Shown in pieces: positions 43,631 to 52,583 of a stretch of DNA of 64,000 nucleotides. The notes under the pieces were generated by a model, which did no database searches, was not told the DNA's origin, and saw only the letters and a program-made list of their open reading frames with translations. The translations under genes and the position numbers were made by a program. The stretch spans positions 24,466 through 88,465 of the forward strand of contig NZ_JAPNLK010000028.1 in the NCBI RefSeq assembly GCF_026627505.1, given 5' to 3'. How positions within the stretch are numbered: the stretch's first letter is position 1; each line of letters starts with the position of its first letter. This stretch comes from Streptomyces sp. H27-H5 (GTDB lineage Bacteria; Actinomycetota; Actinomycetes; Streptomycetales; Streptomycetaceae).

Positions 43631-43963
43631 TCAGGAGCAGATCTTCACGCACCTCATCCGGGTCCCCGTGTGCACCCATTCGCAGCAGAACCGGTTGGCT
43701 TCCAGCATCTCCTCCTCGTCGCTCCCGCCCCCGGACTTGTCCTTGATGACGGTGGCGCGGTCGACGAAGTCGGTGATGAGCTGCTTGCCCTCAAGGCGGG
43801 AGACGGCGACCGTCTTCGTGAAGTCGAGCTTCAGCGCATCGACTTCGGCTCCGATGTAGCGAACGGAGTACTTCTTCGAGACCTCGGCGTGCTTCTTGAA
43901 CAGCGCCTCGACCTCCTCGAAGAACTCGGTGTCCTCCTTCGGTCCTACCCTGGGTACCGGCAT
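43631..43963 (-). CDS. Small protein with Cys-rich C-terminus (110 aa), unknown
   Basis: A 110-aa protein preceded by a strong ribosome-binding site (GAGGAGG, minus strand). The first 90 residues are charged and helical (EDTEFFEEVEALFKKHAEVS); a Gly-Gly-Gly-Ser and acidic linker leads to a C-terminal RFCCEWVHTGTRMRCVKICS with four cysteines in the last 20 residues. That layout, charged leader plus short Cys/Thr/Ser tail, resembles a modified-peptide precursor, but no modification enzyme is encoded nearby; a metal- or thiol-active small protein is equally possible. Convergent with glnA2. Confidence 0.65.
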   Translation of the reverse strand: MPVPRVGPKEDTEFFEEVEALFKKHAEVSKKYSVRYIGAEVDALKLDFTKTVAVSRLEGKQLITDFVDRATVIKDKSGGGSDEEEMLEANRFCCEWVHTGTRMRCVKICS

Positions 43964-44023
43964 GGGGCCTCCTCGTGGTGTGGGGCGGGCGTCGGACCGC
44001 TCGGGGTGGGGGAGGATGGGGGC

Positions 44024-44710
44024 GTGAGTGTGCACGCGGTGGATCCGCTCGGGGTGGGGGCGCGTGCTCCCGTACGGGTCTGGTACGCGTCCTACGGCTC
44101 CAACATGCACATGGACCGCCTCAGCGCCTACCTCGCCGGGGGGCGGCCGCCCGGGGCGACGCGGACCTACCCGGGCTGTCGGGACCACCGGGCCCCGGAA
44201 CGGTCGATCGCGTTGGAACTTCCCGGGTGCCTGTACTTCGCGACCGAGTCGGCGGTGTGGACGGGCGGGCGGGGCTTCCACGATCCGACGGCGCCCGGCC
44301 GGATGCGGGCCCGCGCGCACCTGGTCACGGTGGGCCAACTGTCCGACATCGCGGCCCAGGAGATGTACGGGACGCCCGGAGCCGACCTGGACCTGGCGCC
44401 GGTGTTGCGCGCGGGGCGGCACGCGGTGGGGCCCGGGCGGTACGAGACGCTGATCTGTCCCGGCGCCGTCGAGGGGATCCCGGTCCTGACGTTCACCGCG
44501 CCGTGGGCCGTCGCCGACGTCGAGCCCGTGCCGCCGTCGGCCGCCTACCTGCGGTACCTGGCCGGCGGTCTCCTGGAGTCGGGGCCGTGGCAGGAGCGGG
44601 ACATCGCCGACTACCTCGCGGCCTGTCCGGGAGCGGCCGGCCACTGGACCCCGACGCGCATCCTGGAACTGCTGACCGCCGGCTGCGGATCCCCGGCCAC
44701 CGACCGCTGA
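44024..44710 (+). CDS. Gamma-glutamylcyclotransferase-fold protein
   Basis: A 228-aa protein with YASYGSNM at about 26-33, the cavity signature of the GGCT/AIG2-like fold, and a conserved LELPGCLYFATESAVWTGG stretch. In streptomycetes this family is often labelled histone deacetylase in databases, which the sequence does not support. The Glu acting in GGCTs is not evident. GTG 44024 is chosen (GGAGG upstream); a start nearer RVWYASYGSNM would also be possible. Function unknown. Confidence 0.65.
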   Translation: MSVHAVDPLGVGARAPVRVWYASYGSNMHMDRLSAYLAGGRPPGATRTYPGCRDHRAPERSIALELPGCLYFATESAVWTGGRGFHDPTAPGRMRARAHLVTVGQLSDIAAQEMYGTPGADLDLAPVLRAGRHAVGPGRYETLICPGAVEGIPVLTFTAPWAVADVEPVPPSAAYLRYLAGGLLESGPWQERDIADYLAACPGAAGHWTPTRILELLTAGCGSPATDR

Positions 44711-44775
44711 CGACCGCCGACCGGTTCTCCGGCGTCGGGGACTCGGGTCCCGACCCCGACCCCGGCCCCGGTCCG

Positions 44776-46839
44776 TCACGGGGTGCGGGCGACCGCCATG
44801 TGCCAGAGCGGGCGGACGATGCCGGCGGCCGGGGTGGTGGTGACGTGGAGTTCGGCGTCCAGGCCCAGGACCGCCGTCGTCGCGCCGCCCGAGGCGTCGA
44901 GGAGGCCCGACGGGGCGCCCGCGTAGAGCATCTTGGACTCCTTCCACGCCGGCGGCCCGCCCAGCGTGGTCGTGCTGACCGTGCCGGTGTCCGCGCGGCC
45001 CGTCAGGACCCGGCCCGCGACACCGACCGCACCGTAACCGGCCCGCCCGCCCGCCTCGGTGACGGCGGACACCGTCGGCTTGTCGGGGCCCGCCGTGACC
45101 AGGGCGCTGCGCACCACGCCCGAGTCGGGGCGGCGGAAGTAGAGGCGTACGCCCGCGGCGTCGGGGGTGGCGGTGAGGGGGATCGTGGTCGGGGGGAGGT
45201 TCGTCGGGAAGGGTCCGCGCAGCGGCGCGCCCGGGGCGGGCTGGATCCACCCCAGGACGGTGCGCCGGGTCGACGCGTACACGTGGCGCCGTCCCTCCGA
45301 GTCCACCGCCGTGACCGGGTCGCCCTGGAGGTCCTGGCCGCCGAGCCGCTGCCAGGCGGTGAAGGTGCCGGACGGCTGCTCGGTGCGGGACCGCAGGGTG
45401 TGGCGCGCATCACGGACGTACACGGTCAGTCGGCCGTCGGCGTCGAAGCTCGCCATGGGGGAGCTGATCGACGAGGTGCCGGACTCGTCGTTCGTCTCGG
45501 GGGTGCCGAGCGAGTGCCAGTCCCCGAACGGGCCGCCCGGCGCGGACTGGACGGCGTACACGATCTCGCGCCGGTAGTCCGCAGGGGCGGGGCCGAGGAC
45601 GGTGCGGGTGCCGAAGACGGCGACGCGGCCGTCGGGGAGCCGGGCGGTGCTCGCTCCCGGGTCGATGCCGGTGCCGGGGAGGAGCGCGGGGCCCGCCCAG
45701 ACGCCGGCGCCGTCGCGGGTCCAGACGGCCATCTGGCCGTCCAGCGGGGCGAAGGCGTACACGGTGCCCGGCGTGCCCTCGACCATCCAGGAGGCGCTGT
45801 CGGCGCGGGCGTAGCGCATGGACTGGGCCCAGTTGGAGCCGTAGGGGCTGCCCGCCACCTTGCGGTCGCCGCAGCCCGAGGGGCTGCCGCAGTAGTTCTC
45901 CATGTCCTGCCAGGCGTACGTCTTCAGGTAGCCGACCTTGGTGCCGACCGTCTGGGGATCGAGCACGTGCGGGAGGCTGCCGTTGAGGTACCCGAGGTAG
46001 CTCTGCACCGAGAAGTGCGGGCGGTCGGTCACCTGCTGGGCGTACGCGGTGGTCGCGGCCTGCGAGAACCGCGCGGCGTACATGTGGTCCTGGTGGTCGG
46101 TGTAGCGGCCGGTCCGCTCGTTGCGGCCCGGCGTCGGGTCGAGCGTGCGTATCGTCGTCGGCTTGTACCGCTCCAGTACCCCGACCATCGTCTGTACGAG
46201 CTGGTCCTTGGTGTACGTGTAGGTCTGCTTGACCGGGCTGCCGGAGGCCAGTTGGGGACCGAGCGCGGGTATCTGCCCGTTCCACAGGCCGTGCAGGCTG
46301 AGCGGGTTCAGGTTCGACCCGTGGCGGGCCTCGCGCATCTGTATCCACACCAGGTTGACCCGGGGCATGGCGACGAGGACGTCCAGCTCGGCGTGACCGC
46401 CGCCGGCGGTGGGTATGACCGTGCGCTTCCAGGGGCTCGTGCGGTCCCCGGTGGCCATCTGCGCGTACGCGCCGCGTATGCCGTTCTGCCGGGCCTCGGC
46501 GTAGTGGTCGCGGTCGGCGGGCTGCGCGGGGTCCTTGGCGGCGCCGCCGAGCGCCTGGTTGCGTCCGTCGGCCTCGCCGGAGGTGAGGTAGACGGTGGTG
46601 AGCGGGGTACCGGAGAGCAGGGACCGACTGAGGTCCGGGTTCATGAAGAACAGGTCGTCGTCGGGGTGGGCGGCTATCTGGACGACCGAACCGGCCGTGT
46701 TGCTCGTGAGGACGAGAGGCGTCGCCGTCTGGCCGGCGGAGGTCTGCTGGTCGGTGGCCACGGCCAGCGCGCCCGTGGCGCCGATGGTCAGCACGGGGAG
46801 CAGCGCGGCGAGGAACAATCGGCGACGGGTCGTCCGCAT
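44776..46839 (-). CDS. Secreted PIG-L family deacetylase with C-terminal beta-propeller-like region
   Basis: A 687-aa exported protein with a signal peptide (RTTRRRLFLAALLPVLTIGA). The deacetylase domain (about 45-330) has the zinc motif AAHPDDDLFF at 56-65 and the later HQDHMYAAR motif. Residues about 360-687 form repeated blades such as GPFGDWHSLGTP and FTAWQRLGG, a sugar- or wall-binding propeller. The family removes N-acetyl groups from GlcNAc-type sugars. Extracellular substrate unknown. Divergent from glnE. Confidence 0.9.
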   Translation of the reverse strand: MRTTRRRLFLAALLPVLTIGATGALAVATDQQTSAGQTATPLVLTSNTAGSVVQIAAHPDDDLFFMNPDLSRSLLSGTPLTTVYLTSGEADGRNQALGGAAKDPAQPADRDHYAEARQNGIRGAYAQMATGDRTSPWKRTVIPTAGGGHAELDVLVAMPRVNLVWIQMREARHGSNLNPLSLHGLWNGQIPALGPQLASGSPVKQTYTYTKDQLVQTMVGVLERYKPTTIRTLDPTPGRNERTGRYTDHQDHMYAARFSQAATTAYAQQVTDRPHFSVQSYLGYLNGSLPHVLDPQTVGTKVGYLKTYAWQDMENYCGSPSGCGDRKVAGSPYGSNWAQSMRYARADSASWMVEGTPGTVYAFAPLDGQMAVWTRDGAGVWAGPALLPGTGIDPGASTARLPDGRVAVFGTRTVLGPAPADYRREIVYAVQSAPGGPFGDWHSLGTPETNDESGTSSISSPMASFDADGRLTVYVRDARHTLRSRTEQPSGTFTAWQRLGGQDLQGDPVTAVDSEGRRHVYASTRRTVLGWIQPAPGAPLRGPFPTNLPPTTIPLTATPDAAGVRLYFRRPDSGVVRSALVTAGPDKPTVSAVTEAGGRAGYGAVGVAGRVLTGRADTGTVSTTTLGGPPAWKESKMLYAGAPSGLLDASGGATTAVLGLDAELHVTTTPAAGIVRPLWHMAVARTP

Positions 46840-47231
46840 CAGTCACGCCTTGGGTTCGTTCCGGGCGGAGGGAGATCCGCCGAGCAGTCGGGTCGATCAA
46901 TGAGAGGTCAACACGGCGAACTTGGTTCACCGAAGTGACCGACGTCTCATGCTTTTCGGAAGTGACCCCGCATGATTGTGCCTTGTGCGATTTTGCGGTC
47001 GTACGTCGCCCCCACCGTGTAGAGGGCATGCAGTGTGACGGCGGCTACTCAGAGACCCCCATGGATCGTCAGATAATCGGACAAATCCGCCTCGGGGTGT
47101 GTGTCGCATATGTGACGCATCTGTACCGAGGTGCCGCCCCCCGCGCCCCGGTGAGCCGAACGCCCGCTCCGGCTAGGCTCGCCCCAGAGCCGGCCGGGCC
47201 ACCGGCAGCGACGCACGCGGGAGGCGGCGGG
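46840..47231. other. 392-bp divergent intergenic region, PIG-L gene / glnE
   Basis: No convincing gene. It is less GC-rich than its surroundings, as expected for two promoters. A near-palindrome GTCGCATATGTGAC (12 of 14 symmetric) lies at 47103-47116, about 115 bases before glnE. I saw no clear GlnR box. Confidence 0.4.
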
Positions 47232-50219
47232 ATGACAGTCCCGGGACGCAGGAGCAGCACTTTCATCCGGCTGCTCCGCAGCGGGTTCACCGACCCCTCG
47301 GGCGCCGCCCGACTCCTCGACGCGGACGCCCTGTCGGCCGTACGGGCCGACCCCGTGCTCCTCGACGCCCTCGGCGCCACCGCCGACCCCGACCTCGCCC
47401 TCCTCGGGCTCGTCCGGCTCGCGGAGGCGCAACGGCCCGAGGAACTCCGTGTGCTCCTCGACACACTCGTCAGCGCCAAACCGCTGCGCGACCGACTGCT
47501 CGGCGTACTCGGCGCCTCCGAGGCCCTCGGCGACCACCTCGCCCGCCACCCGCAGGACTGGCAGGCCCTGGTCACCTACGAGGCGGCCGACCTGCACCCC
47601 GGACTCGCCGAGTTCGAGCGCGGACTCGCCGACGCCCACGACCTTGTGCAACTGCGCGTCTCCTACCGCCGCTGCCTGCTCTCCATCGCCGCCCGCGACG
47701 TCTGCGGCACCACCGATGTCCAGCAGGTCGCCGCCGAACTCGCCGACCTCGCCACCGCCACCCTGCGCGCCGCCCTGCGCATCGCCTCCGCCGCCGCCCC
47801 CGAGGACGCGGCCCGGTGCAGACTGGCCGTCATCGCCATGGGCAAGTGCGGAGGCAACGAACTCAACTACGTGTCCGACGTGGACGTGATCTTCGTCGGG
47901 GACAGCCCCGACGGCGAGGACGAGGGCCGGGCCGTCCAAGCCGCCACCCGCCTCGCCTCCCACCTGATGCGGATCTGCTCCGAGACCACCGTCGAGGGCA
48001 CCATCTGGCCCGTCGACGCGAACCTGCGCCCCGAGGGCAGAAACGGTCCGCTGGTCCGCACCCTCGCCTCCCACCTCGCCTACTACCAGCGCTGGGCCAA
48101 GACCTGGGAGTTTCAGGCCCTCCTCAAGGCCCGGGCCGTCGCCGGCGACGAAACCCTCGGCGCCGAGTACATCGACGCCATAAGCCCCCTCGTCTGGCAG
48201 GCCGCCGAACGCGAGAACTTCGTGCCCGACGTCCAGAAGATGCGCCGCCGCGTCGTCGACAACATCCCCGCCGCCCAGGTCGACCGCGAACTCAAGCTCG
48301 GCCCGGGCGGCCTGCGCGACGTCGAGTTCGCCGTCCAACTGCTCCAACTCGTACACGGCCGCACCGACGCCACCCTGCACTCCGGCACCACCCTCGATGC
48401 CCTGCACGCCCTCGCCGCCGGCGGCTACGTCGGCCGGGCCGACGCCGCCCAGCTCCACGACGCGTACCGCTTCCTGCGCGCCATGGAACACCGCATCCAG
48501 CTCTACCGGCTGCGCCGCACCCACCTCGTCCCCGAGGACGAGAACGACCTGCGCCGCCTCGGCCGCTCCATGGGCCTGCGCACCGAACCCGTCGCCGAAC
48601 TCAACAAGGCCTGGCGCCGGCACGCCTCCGTGGTCCGCCGCCTGCACGAGAAGATCTTCTACCGGCCGCTCCTCGACGCCGTCGCCCAGCTCGCGCCCGG
48701 CGAGACCCGGCTCTCCCCGCGCGCCGCCGGCCAGCGCCTCGAAGCCCTCGGCTACGCTGACCCCGCCGCCGCCCTGCGCCACCTCGAAGCCCTCGCCTCC
48801 GGCGTCAGCCGCAAGGCCGCCATCCAACGCACCCTGCTCCCGGTCATGCTCGGCTGGTTCGCGGACTCCGCCGACCCCGACGCGGGCCTGCTGAACTTCC
48901 GCAAGGTCTCCGACGCCCTCGGCAAGACCCCCTGGTACCTGCGCCTGCTCCGCGACGAGGGCGCCGCCGCCGAGAACCTCGCCCGCGTCCTGTCCGCCGG
49001 CCGGCTCGCCCCCGACCTGCTGATGCGCGCCCCCGAGGCGGTCGCCCTGCTCGGCGACCCCGAAGGCCTCCGGCCCCGTACCCACGAGGCCCTGGAACAG
49101 GAGGTGCTGGCCGCCGTCAACCGCGCCGAGAACGCCGAGGCCGCCGTCGCCGCGGCGCGCGGCGTGCGCCGCCGCGAACTGTTCCGCACCACCGCCGGCG
49201 ACATCATCGGCTCCTACGGCACCGAGGACAACCCGGCCGAGGAGGACCACGGGGCCCTCGTCGACCGGGTCGGCTCCGCCGTCTCCGACCTCACCGCCGC
49301 CACCATCGCGGGCGCCCTGCGCGCCGCCGTGCGCGAGCAGTGGGGCGACACCCTGCCCACCCGGTTCGCCGTCATCGGCGTCGGCCGCTTCGGCGGCCAC
49401 GAACTCGCCTACGGCTCCGACGCCGACGTCCTGTTCGTCCACGAACCCCGCGAGGGCGTCGACGAACAGGACGCCGCGAAAGCCGCCCAGGCCGTCGTCT
49501 CCGAGATGCGCAGACTCCTCCAGCTGCCGTCCGCCGACCCGCCGCTGCTCATCGACGCCGACCTGCGCCCCGAAGGCCGCTCCGGTCCACTGGTGCGCAC
49601 CCTGCCCTCGTACGCCGCCTACTACCGCCGCTGGTCGCTGACCTGGGAGTCCCAGGCCCTGCTGCGGGCCGCGACGGTCGCCGGCGACCAGGAGCTCGGC
49701 TCGCGCTTCATCGACCTGATCGACCCCCTGCGCTACCCCGTGGAGGGCCTCGGCGACGACGCCGTACGGGAGATCCGCCGGCTCAAGGCCCGCATGGAGT
49801 CCGAGCGGCTGCCGCGCGGAGCCGACCCCACCCTGCACACCAAACTCGGCCGGGGCGGCCTCAGCGACGTCGAGTGGACCGTCCAACTGATGCAGATGCG
49901 GCACGCCTGGGCCGAACCCGGCCTGCGCACCACCCGCACCCGCGAAGCCCTCGCCGCCGCACACGCGGCCGGGCTGATCCCCACCGAGGAGGCGCAGATC
50001 CTCGATGAGGCGTGGGTGCTCGCCACCCGGGTCCGCAACGCCGTGATGCTGGTCCGCGGCCGGGCGGGGGACACCTTCCCGTCCGAGGCGCGCGAACTGG
50101 CCGCCGTCGGCCGCTACCTCGGCTACGCCGAGGGCACCGCCGGCGACATGCTGGAGGACTACCGCCGCATCACCCGCCGCGCCCGCGCGGTGGTCGACGA
50201 ACTCTTTTACGGCGCCTGA
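47232..50219 (+). CDS. glnE: Bifunctional glutamine synthetase adenylyltransferase / adenylyl-removing enzyme
   Basis: A 995-aa enzyme with two nucleotidyltransferase halves. Metal-binding motifs are NYVSDVDVIFV at about 214-224 (deadenylylation half) and AYGSDADVLFV at about 725-735 (adenylylation half), each followed by a DLRPEGRxGPLVRT motif. It switches GSI activity by adding or removing AMP on a Tyr according to nitrogen status. ATG 47232 with GGAGG upstream; a longer open frame upstream lacks conserved sequence. glnE near glnA2 is a conserved actinobacterial arrangement. Confidence 0.96.
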   Translation: MTVPGRRSSTFIRLLRSGFTDPSGAARLLDADALSAVRADPVLLDALGATADPDLALLGLVRLAEAQRPEELRVLLDTLVSAKPLRDRLLGVLGASEALGDHLARHPQDWQALVTYEAADLHPGLAEFERGLADAHDLVQLRVSYRRCLLSIAARDVCGTTDVQQVAAELADLATATLRAALRIASAAAPEDAARCRLAVIAMGKCGGNELNYVSDVDVIFVGDSPDGEDEGRAVQAATRLASHLMRICSETTVEGTIWPVDANLRPEGRNGPLVRTLASHLAYYQRWAKTWEFQALLKARAVAGDETLGAEYIDAISPLVWQAAERENFVPDVQKMRRRVVDNIPAAQVDRELKLGPGGLRDVEFAVQLLQLVHGRTDATLHSGTTLDALHALAAGGYVGRADAAQLHDAYRFLRAMEHRIQLYRLRRTHLVPEDENDLRRLGRSMGLRTEPVAELNKAWRRHASVVRRLHEKIFYRPLLDAVAQLAPGETRLSPRAAGQRLEALGYADPAAALRHLEALASGVSRKAAIQRTLLPVMLGWFADSADPDAGLLNFRKVSDALGKTPWYLRLLRDEGAAAENLARVLSAGRLAPDLLMRAPEAVALLGDPEGLRPRTHEALEQEVLAAVNRAENAEAAVAAARGVRRRELFRTTAGDIIGSYGTEDNPAEEDHGALVDRVGSAVSDLTAATIAGALRAAVREQWGDTLPTRFAVIGVGRFGGHELAYGSDADVLFVHEPREGVDEQDAAKAAQAVVSEMRRLLQLPSADPPLLIDADLRPEGRSGPLVRTLPSYAAYYRRWSLTWESQALLRAATVAGDQELGSRFIDLIDPLRYPVEGLGDDAVREIRRLKARMESERLPRGADPTLHTKLGRGGLSDVEWTVQLMQMRHAWAEPGLRTTRTREALAAAHAAGLIPTEEAQILDEAWVLATRVRNAVMLVRGRAGDTFPSEARELAAVGRYLGYAEGTAGDMLEDYRRITRRARAVVDELFYGA

Positions 50220-50288
50220 CCCCGCCCCCGACCCGGCCGCGGCCGCGCCCCCGGCCGCGGCGGCCGGGGCCGTCAGGCGGCCGGGCTG

Positions 50289-50912
50289 TCAGGCGCCCGG
50301 GGCCGCCAGGAGACCCCGGGCGTACGCCAGGAACGCGGCCAGGCCCAGGTCGAAGGCGGCGTCCGCCCGCCCCGGCGCCCCGGCCCCCGCCCCGTGCGCG
50401 GCCAGCGCCCCGGCCAGGAGCGGGGTCCCCGGCGTCGGCTCCCACATGGCCTCCGGGGCCGCCAGGTCCAGCGCCGATCCCAGCACCAGGTTCTCCAGCC
50501 CGGTCAACAGCGGCATCACCCGCTCCACCGGGAAGCCCGCCGCCATCAGCAGCGCGACGGCACGCTCGTACTGCGCCAGCACCATCGGGGCCCGGACCGG
50601 CGTCGTCATCAGCAGCGGGATCGCCCTCGGGTACGCGGCGAAGGCCGCCCGGTAGGACCGCGCCCAGTCCTCCAGCGCCCGGTCCCACGGCCGGCCCTCC
50701 AGCGTCCCGCCGTCGATCGCCGCGCAGACCCGCTCGCGGATCAGCTCCACCACCCCGGCCCGACCGTCCACGTGGTGATACACCGACGCGGTCTGCACCC
50801 CCAACGCCCGGGCGATCTGCGGAACGCTGAACTCACCCTGCTCCGCCACCAGTTGCAGCGCGACCGTGCCGATCCGCTCCCGGTCGAGCAAGGGGGTGCG
50901 CGGCCGTGCCAT
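50289..50912 (-). CDS. TetR family transcriptional regulator
   Basis: A 207-aa TetR regulator: HTH from RIGTVALQLVAEQGEFSVPQ and IARALGVQTASVYHHVDGRAG, then a tetracycline-repressor-type C-terminal domain. It is divergent from the APC permease with a 120-bp spacer and is the likely regulator of the permease-amidohydrolase pair. Confidence 0.92.
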   Translation of the reverse strand: MARPRTPLLDRERIGTVALQLVAEQGEFSVPQIARALGVQTASVYHHVDGRAGVVELIRERVCAAIDGGTLEGRPWDRALEDWARSYRAAFAAYPRAIPLLMTTPVRAPMVLAQYERAVALLMAAGFPVERVMPLLTGLENLVLGSALDLAAPEAMWEPTPGTPLLAGALAAHGAGAGAPGRADAAFDLGLAAFLAYARGLLAAPGA

Positions 50913-51032
50913 CGATTTTCTCCCGCCGTCAGGTCTTCCCGTACGCCAAAACGGGAGGCTACATTGCCGCAAACCGAAAGCCTTTAGGTTTCGCTTCACC
51001 GTCGCCCGTCGTTCGCAGAAGGGTGCCTCCGC

Positions 51033-52583
51033 ATGCCCCCAACGCCGCAACCGCCTGCCGCCGGAACCACCCCGGCCCCGCGTCGCGCCACCCTCGGCAC
51101 CGCCGACATCTCCTTCTTCGTCGTGTCGGCCGCCGCCCCGCTGACCGTCATGGCCGGCGTCGCACCCGTCGCCATCCTGCTCGGCGGCATCGGCGCCCCC
51201 GCCGGATACCTCCTCGCCGGGCTCACCCTCGCCGTCTTCGCCGTCGGCTTCACCACCATGAGCCGCCACGTCCGCAGCGGCGGCGCCTTCTACGCGTACA
51301 TCACCCGCGGCCTCGGCACACACGTCGGCATCGGCGCCGCCCTGCTCGCCCTCGTCGGCTACAACGGCATGGAGATCGGCGTCTACGGCCTCCTCGGCAC
51401 CACCACCGCCGACACCGCCCACGCCCTCTGGGGTCTGGACGTCCCCTGGCTGCCCGTCTCCCTCGCCGGCCTCGTGCTCATCTGGTACGGCGGCTTCCGC
51501 TCCATCGACTTCGGCGCCAAACTGCTCGGCGTCCTGCTCGTCGCCGAGACCGGCATACTCGTCCTGCTCGCCGCCGGAGTCCTCCTCAAGGGCGGCGCCC
51601 ACGGACTGTCCGCCGGCTCCTTCGCCCCCGGCGCGGTCCTCGTCCCCGGCACCGCAGCCGTCCTGGCCTTCGCCTTCGCCGCCTTCACGGGCTTCGAGTC
51701 CACCGTCATCTACCGCCGCGAGGCCCGCGACCCCGACCGGACCATCCCGCGCGCCACCTACATCGCCGTCGCCTTCCTCGGCCTCTTCTACGCCTTCATC
51801 GTCTGGACCGTCATCCAGGCCTTCGGCGCCGACGCCGTCGTCCAGGCCGCCGCCGACGACCCCGGCGGCCTCTTCTTCGCCGCCATCGACACCTACGTCG
51901 GACCGTGGGCGACCGATCTGATGCACGTCTTCATCGTCACCAGCGTCATCGCCTCCCTCCTCGCCTTCCACAACGCCATCAACCGCTACGGCCTCGCCCT
52001 CGCCGAGGAAGGCGTCCTGCCCGCCGCCCTCGGCAGGATCCACCCCCGACACGGCTCCCCGTACGTCGCCGGCGTCGCCCAGACCGTCCTCGGCGCGGTG
52101 ATCGTCCTCGGATTCGCCCTCGCCGGCGCCGACCCGTACCAACAGTTGCTGCTCTGGGTGAACACCCCCGGCATGATCGGCCTCATGGCATTGATGCTGC
52201 TGGCCGCCATCGCCATACCCGTCTACTTCCGCCGCGTCGCCCACGCCGAGGGCCCCTGGCGGACCCTGATCGCGCCCGTTGTCGCGGCCGTCCTGCTCAC
52301 CGCCGCGATCTGCCTGGTCGCCTCCAAGGTCGCCCTGTTCACCATGGCCTCGCCCACCGTCAACACGATCCTCGTGGCCGTCGTACCCGCCGTCTTCCTC
52401 GGCGGACTCGGCCTCGCCCGGCGCCTGAAGACGCGCCGCCCCGAGATCTACGCCCGCTTCGCCGAAGAACCCGCCACCCGCGCACACCCCGAAGGAGAAG
52501 AGCCGTGCCCGTTGCCGACACCGTCCTCACCGGAGCCCGCGTCCGCACCCTCGACCCCGACCGCCCCGAGGCCCGCGCGGTAG
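51033..52583 (+). CDS. APC family amino acid permease
   Basis: A 516-aa protein with 12 hydrophobic segments. APC signatures: helix 1 DISFFVVSAAAPLTVMAGVAP and helix 6 FAFAAFTGFESTVIYRREARDP. It imports an amino acid or amine with protons or sodium. Its last 27 codons overlap the amidohydrolase gene by 79 bases in another frame, giving a Pro/Ser/Thr tail that may be a lost-stop extension. ATG 51033. Partner of the amidohydrolase. Confidence 0.9.
   Translation: MPPTPQPPAAGTTPAPRRATLGTADISFFVVSAAAPLTVMAGVAPVAILLGGIGAPAGYLLAGLTLAVFAVGFTTMSRHVRSGGAFYAYITRGLGTHVGIGAALLALVGYNGMEIGVYGLLGTTTADTAHALWGLDVPWLPVSLAGLVLIWYGGFRSIDFGAKLLGVLLVAETGILVLLAAGVLLKGGAHGLSAGSFAPGAVLVPGTAAVLAFAFAAFTGFESTVIYRREARDPDRTIPRATYIAVAFLGLFYAFIVWTVIQAFGADAVVQAAADDPGGLFFAAIDTYVGPWATDLMHVFIVTSVIASLLAFHNAINRYGLALAEEGVLPAALGRIHPRHGSPYVAGVAQTVLGAVIVLGFALAGADPYQQLLLWVNTPGMIGLMALMLLAAIAIPVYFRRVAHAEGPWRTLIAPVVAAVLLTAAICLVASKVALFTMASPTVNTILVAVVPAVFLGGLGLARRLKTRRPEIYARFAEEPATRAHPEGEEPCPLPTPSSPEPASAPSTPTAPRPAR

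Noticed and set aside
43631..44710. Ribosomal peptide biosynthesis cluster
   Set aside because: A precursor-like peptide is present but no cyclase, dehydratase, protease or radical-SAM enzyme; the neighbour is a GGCT-fold protein.
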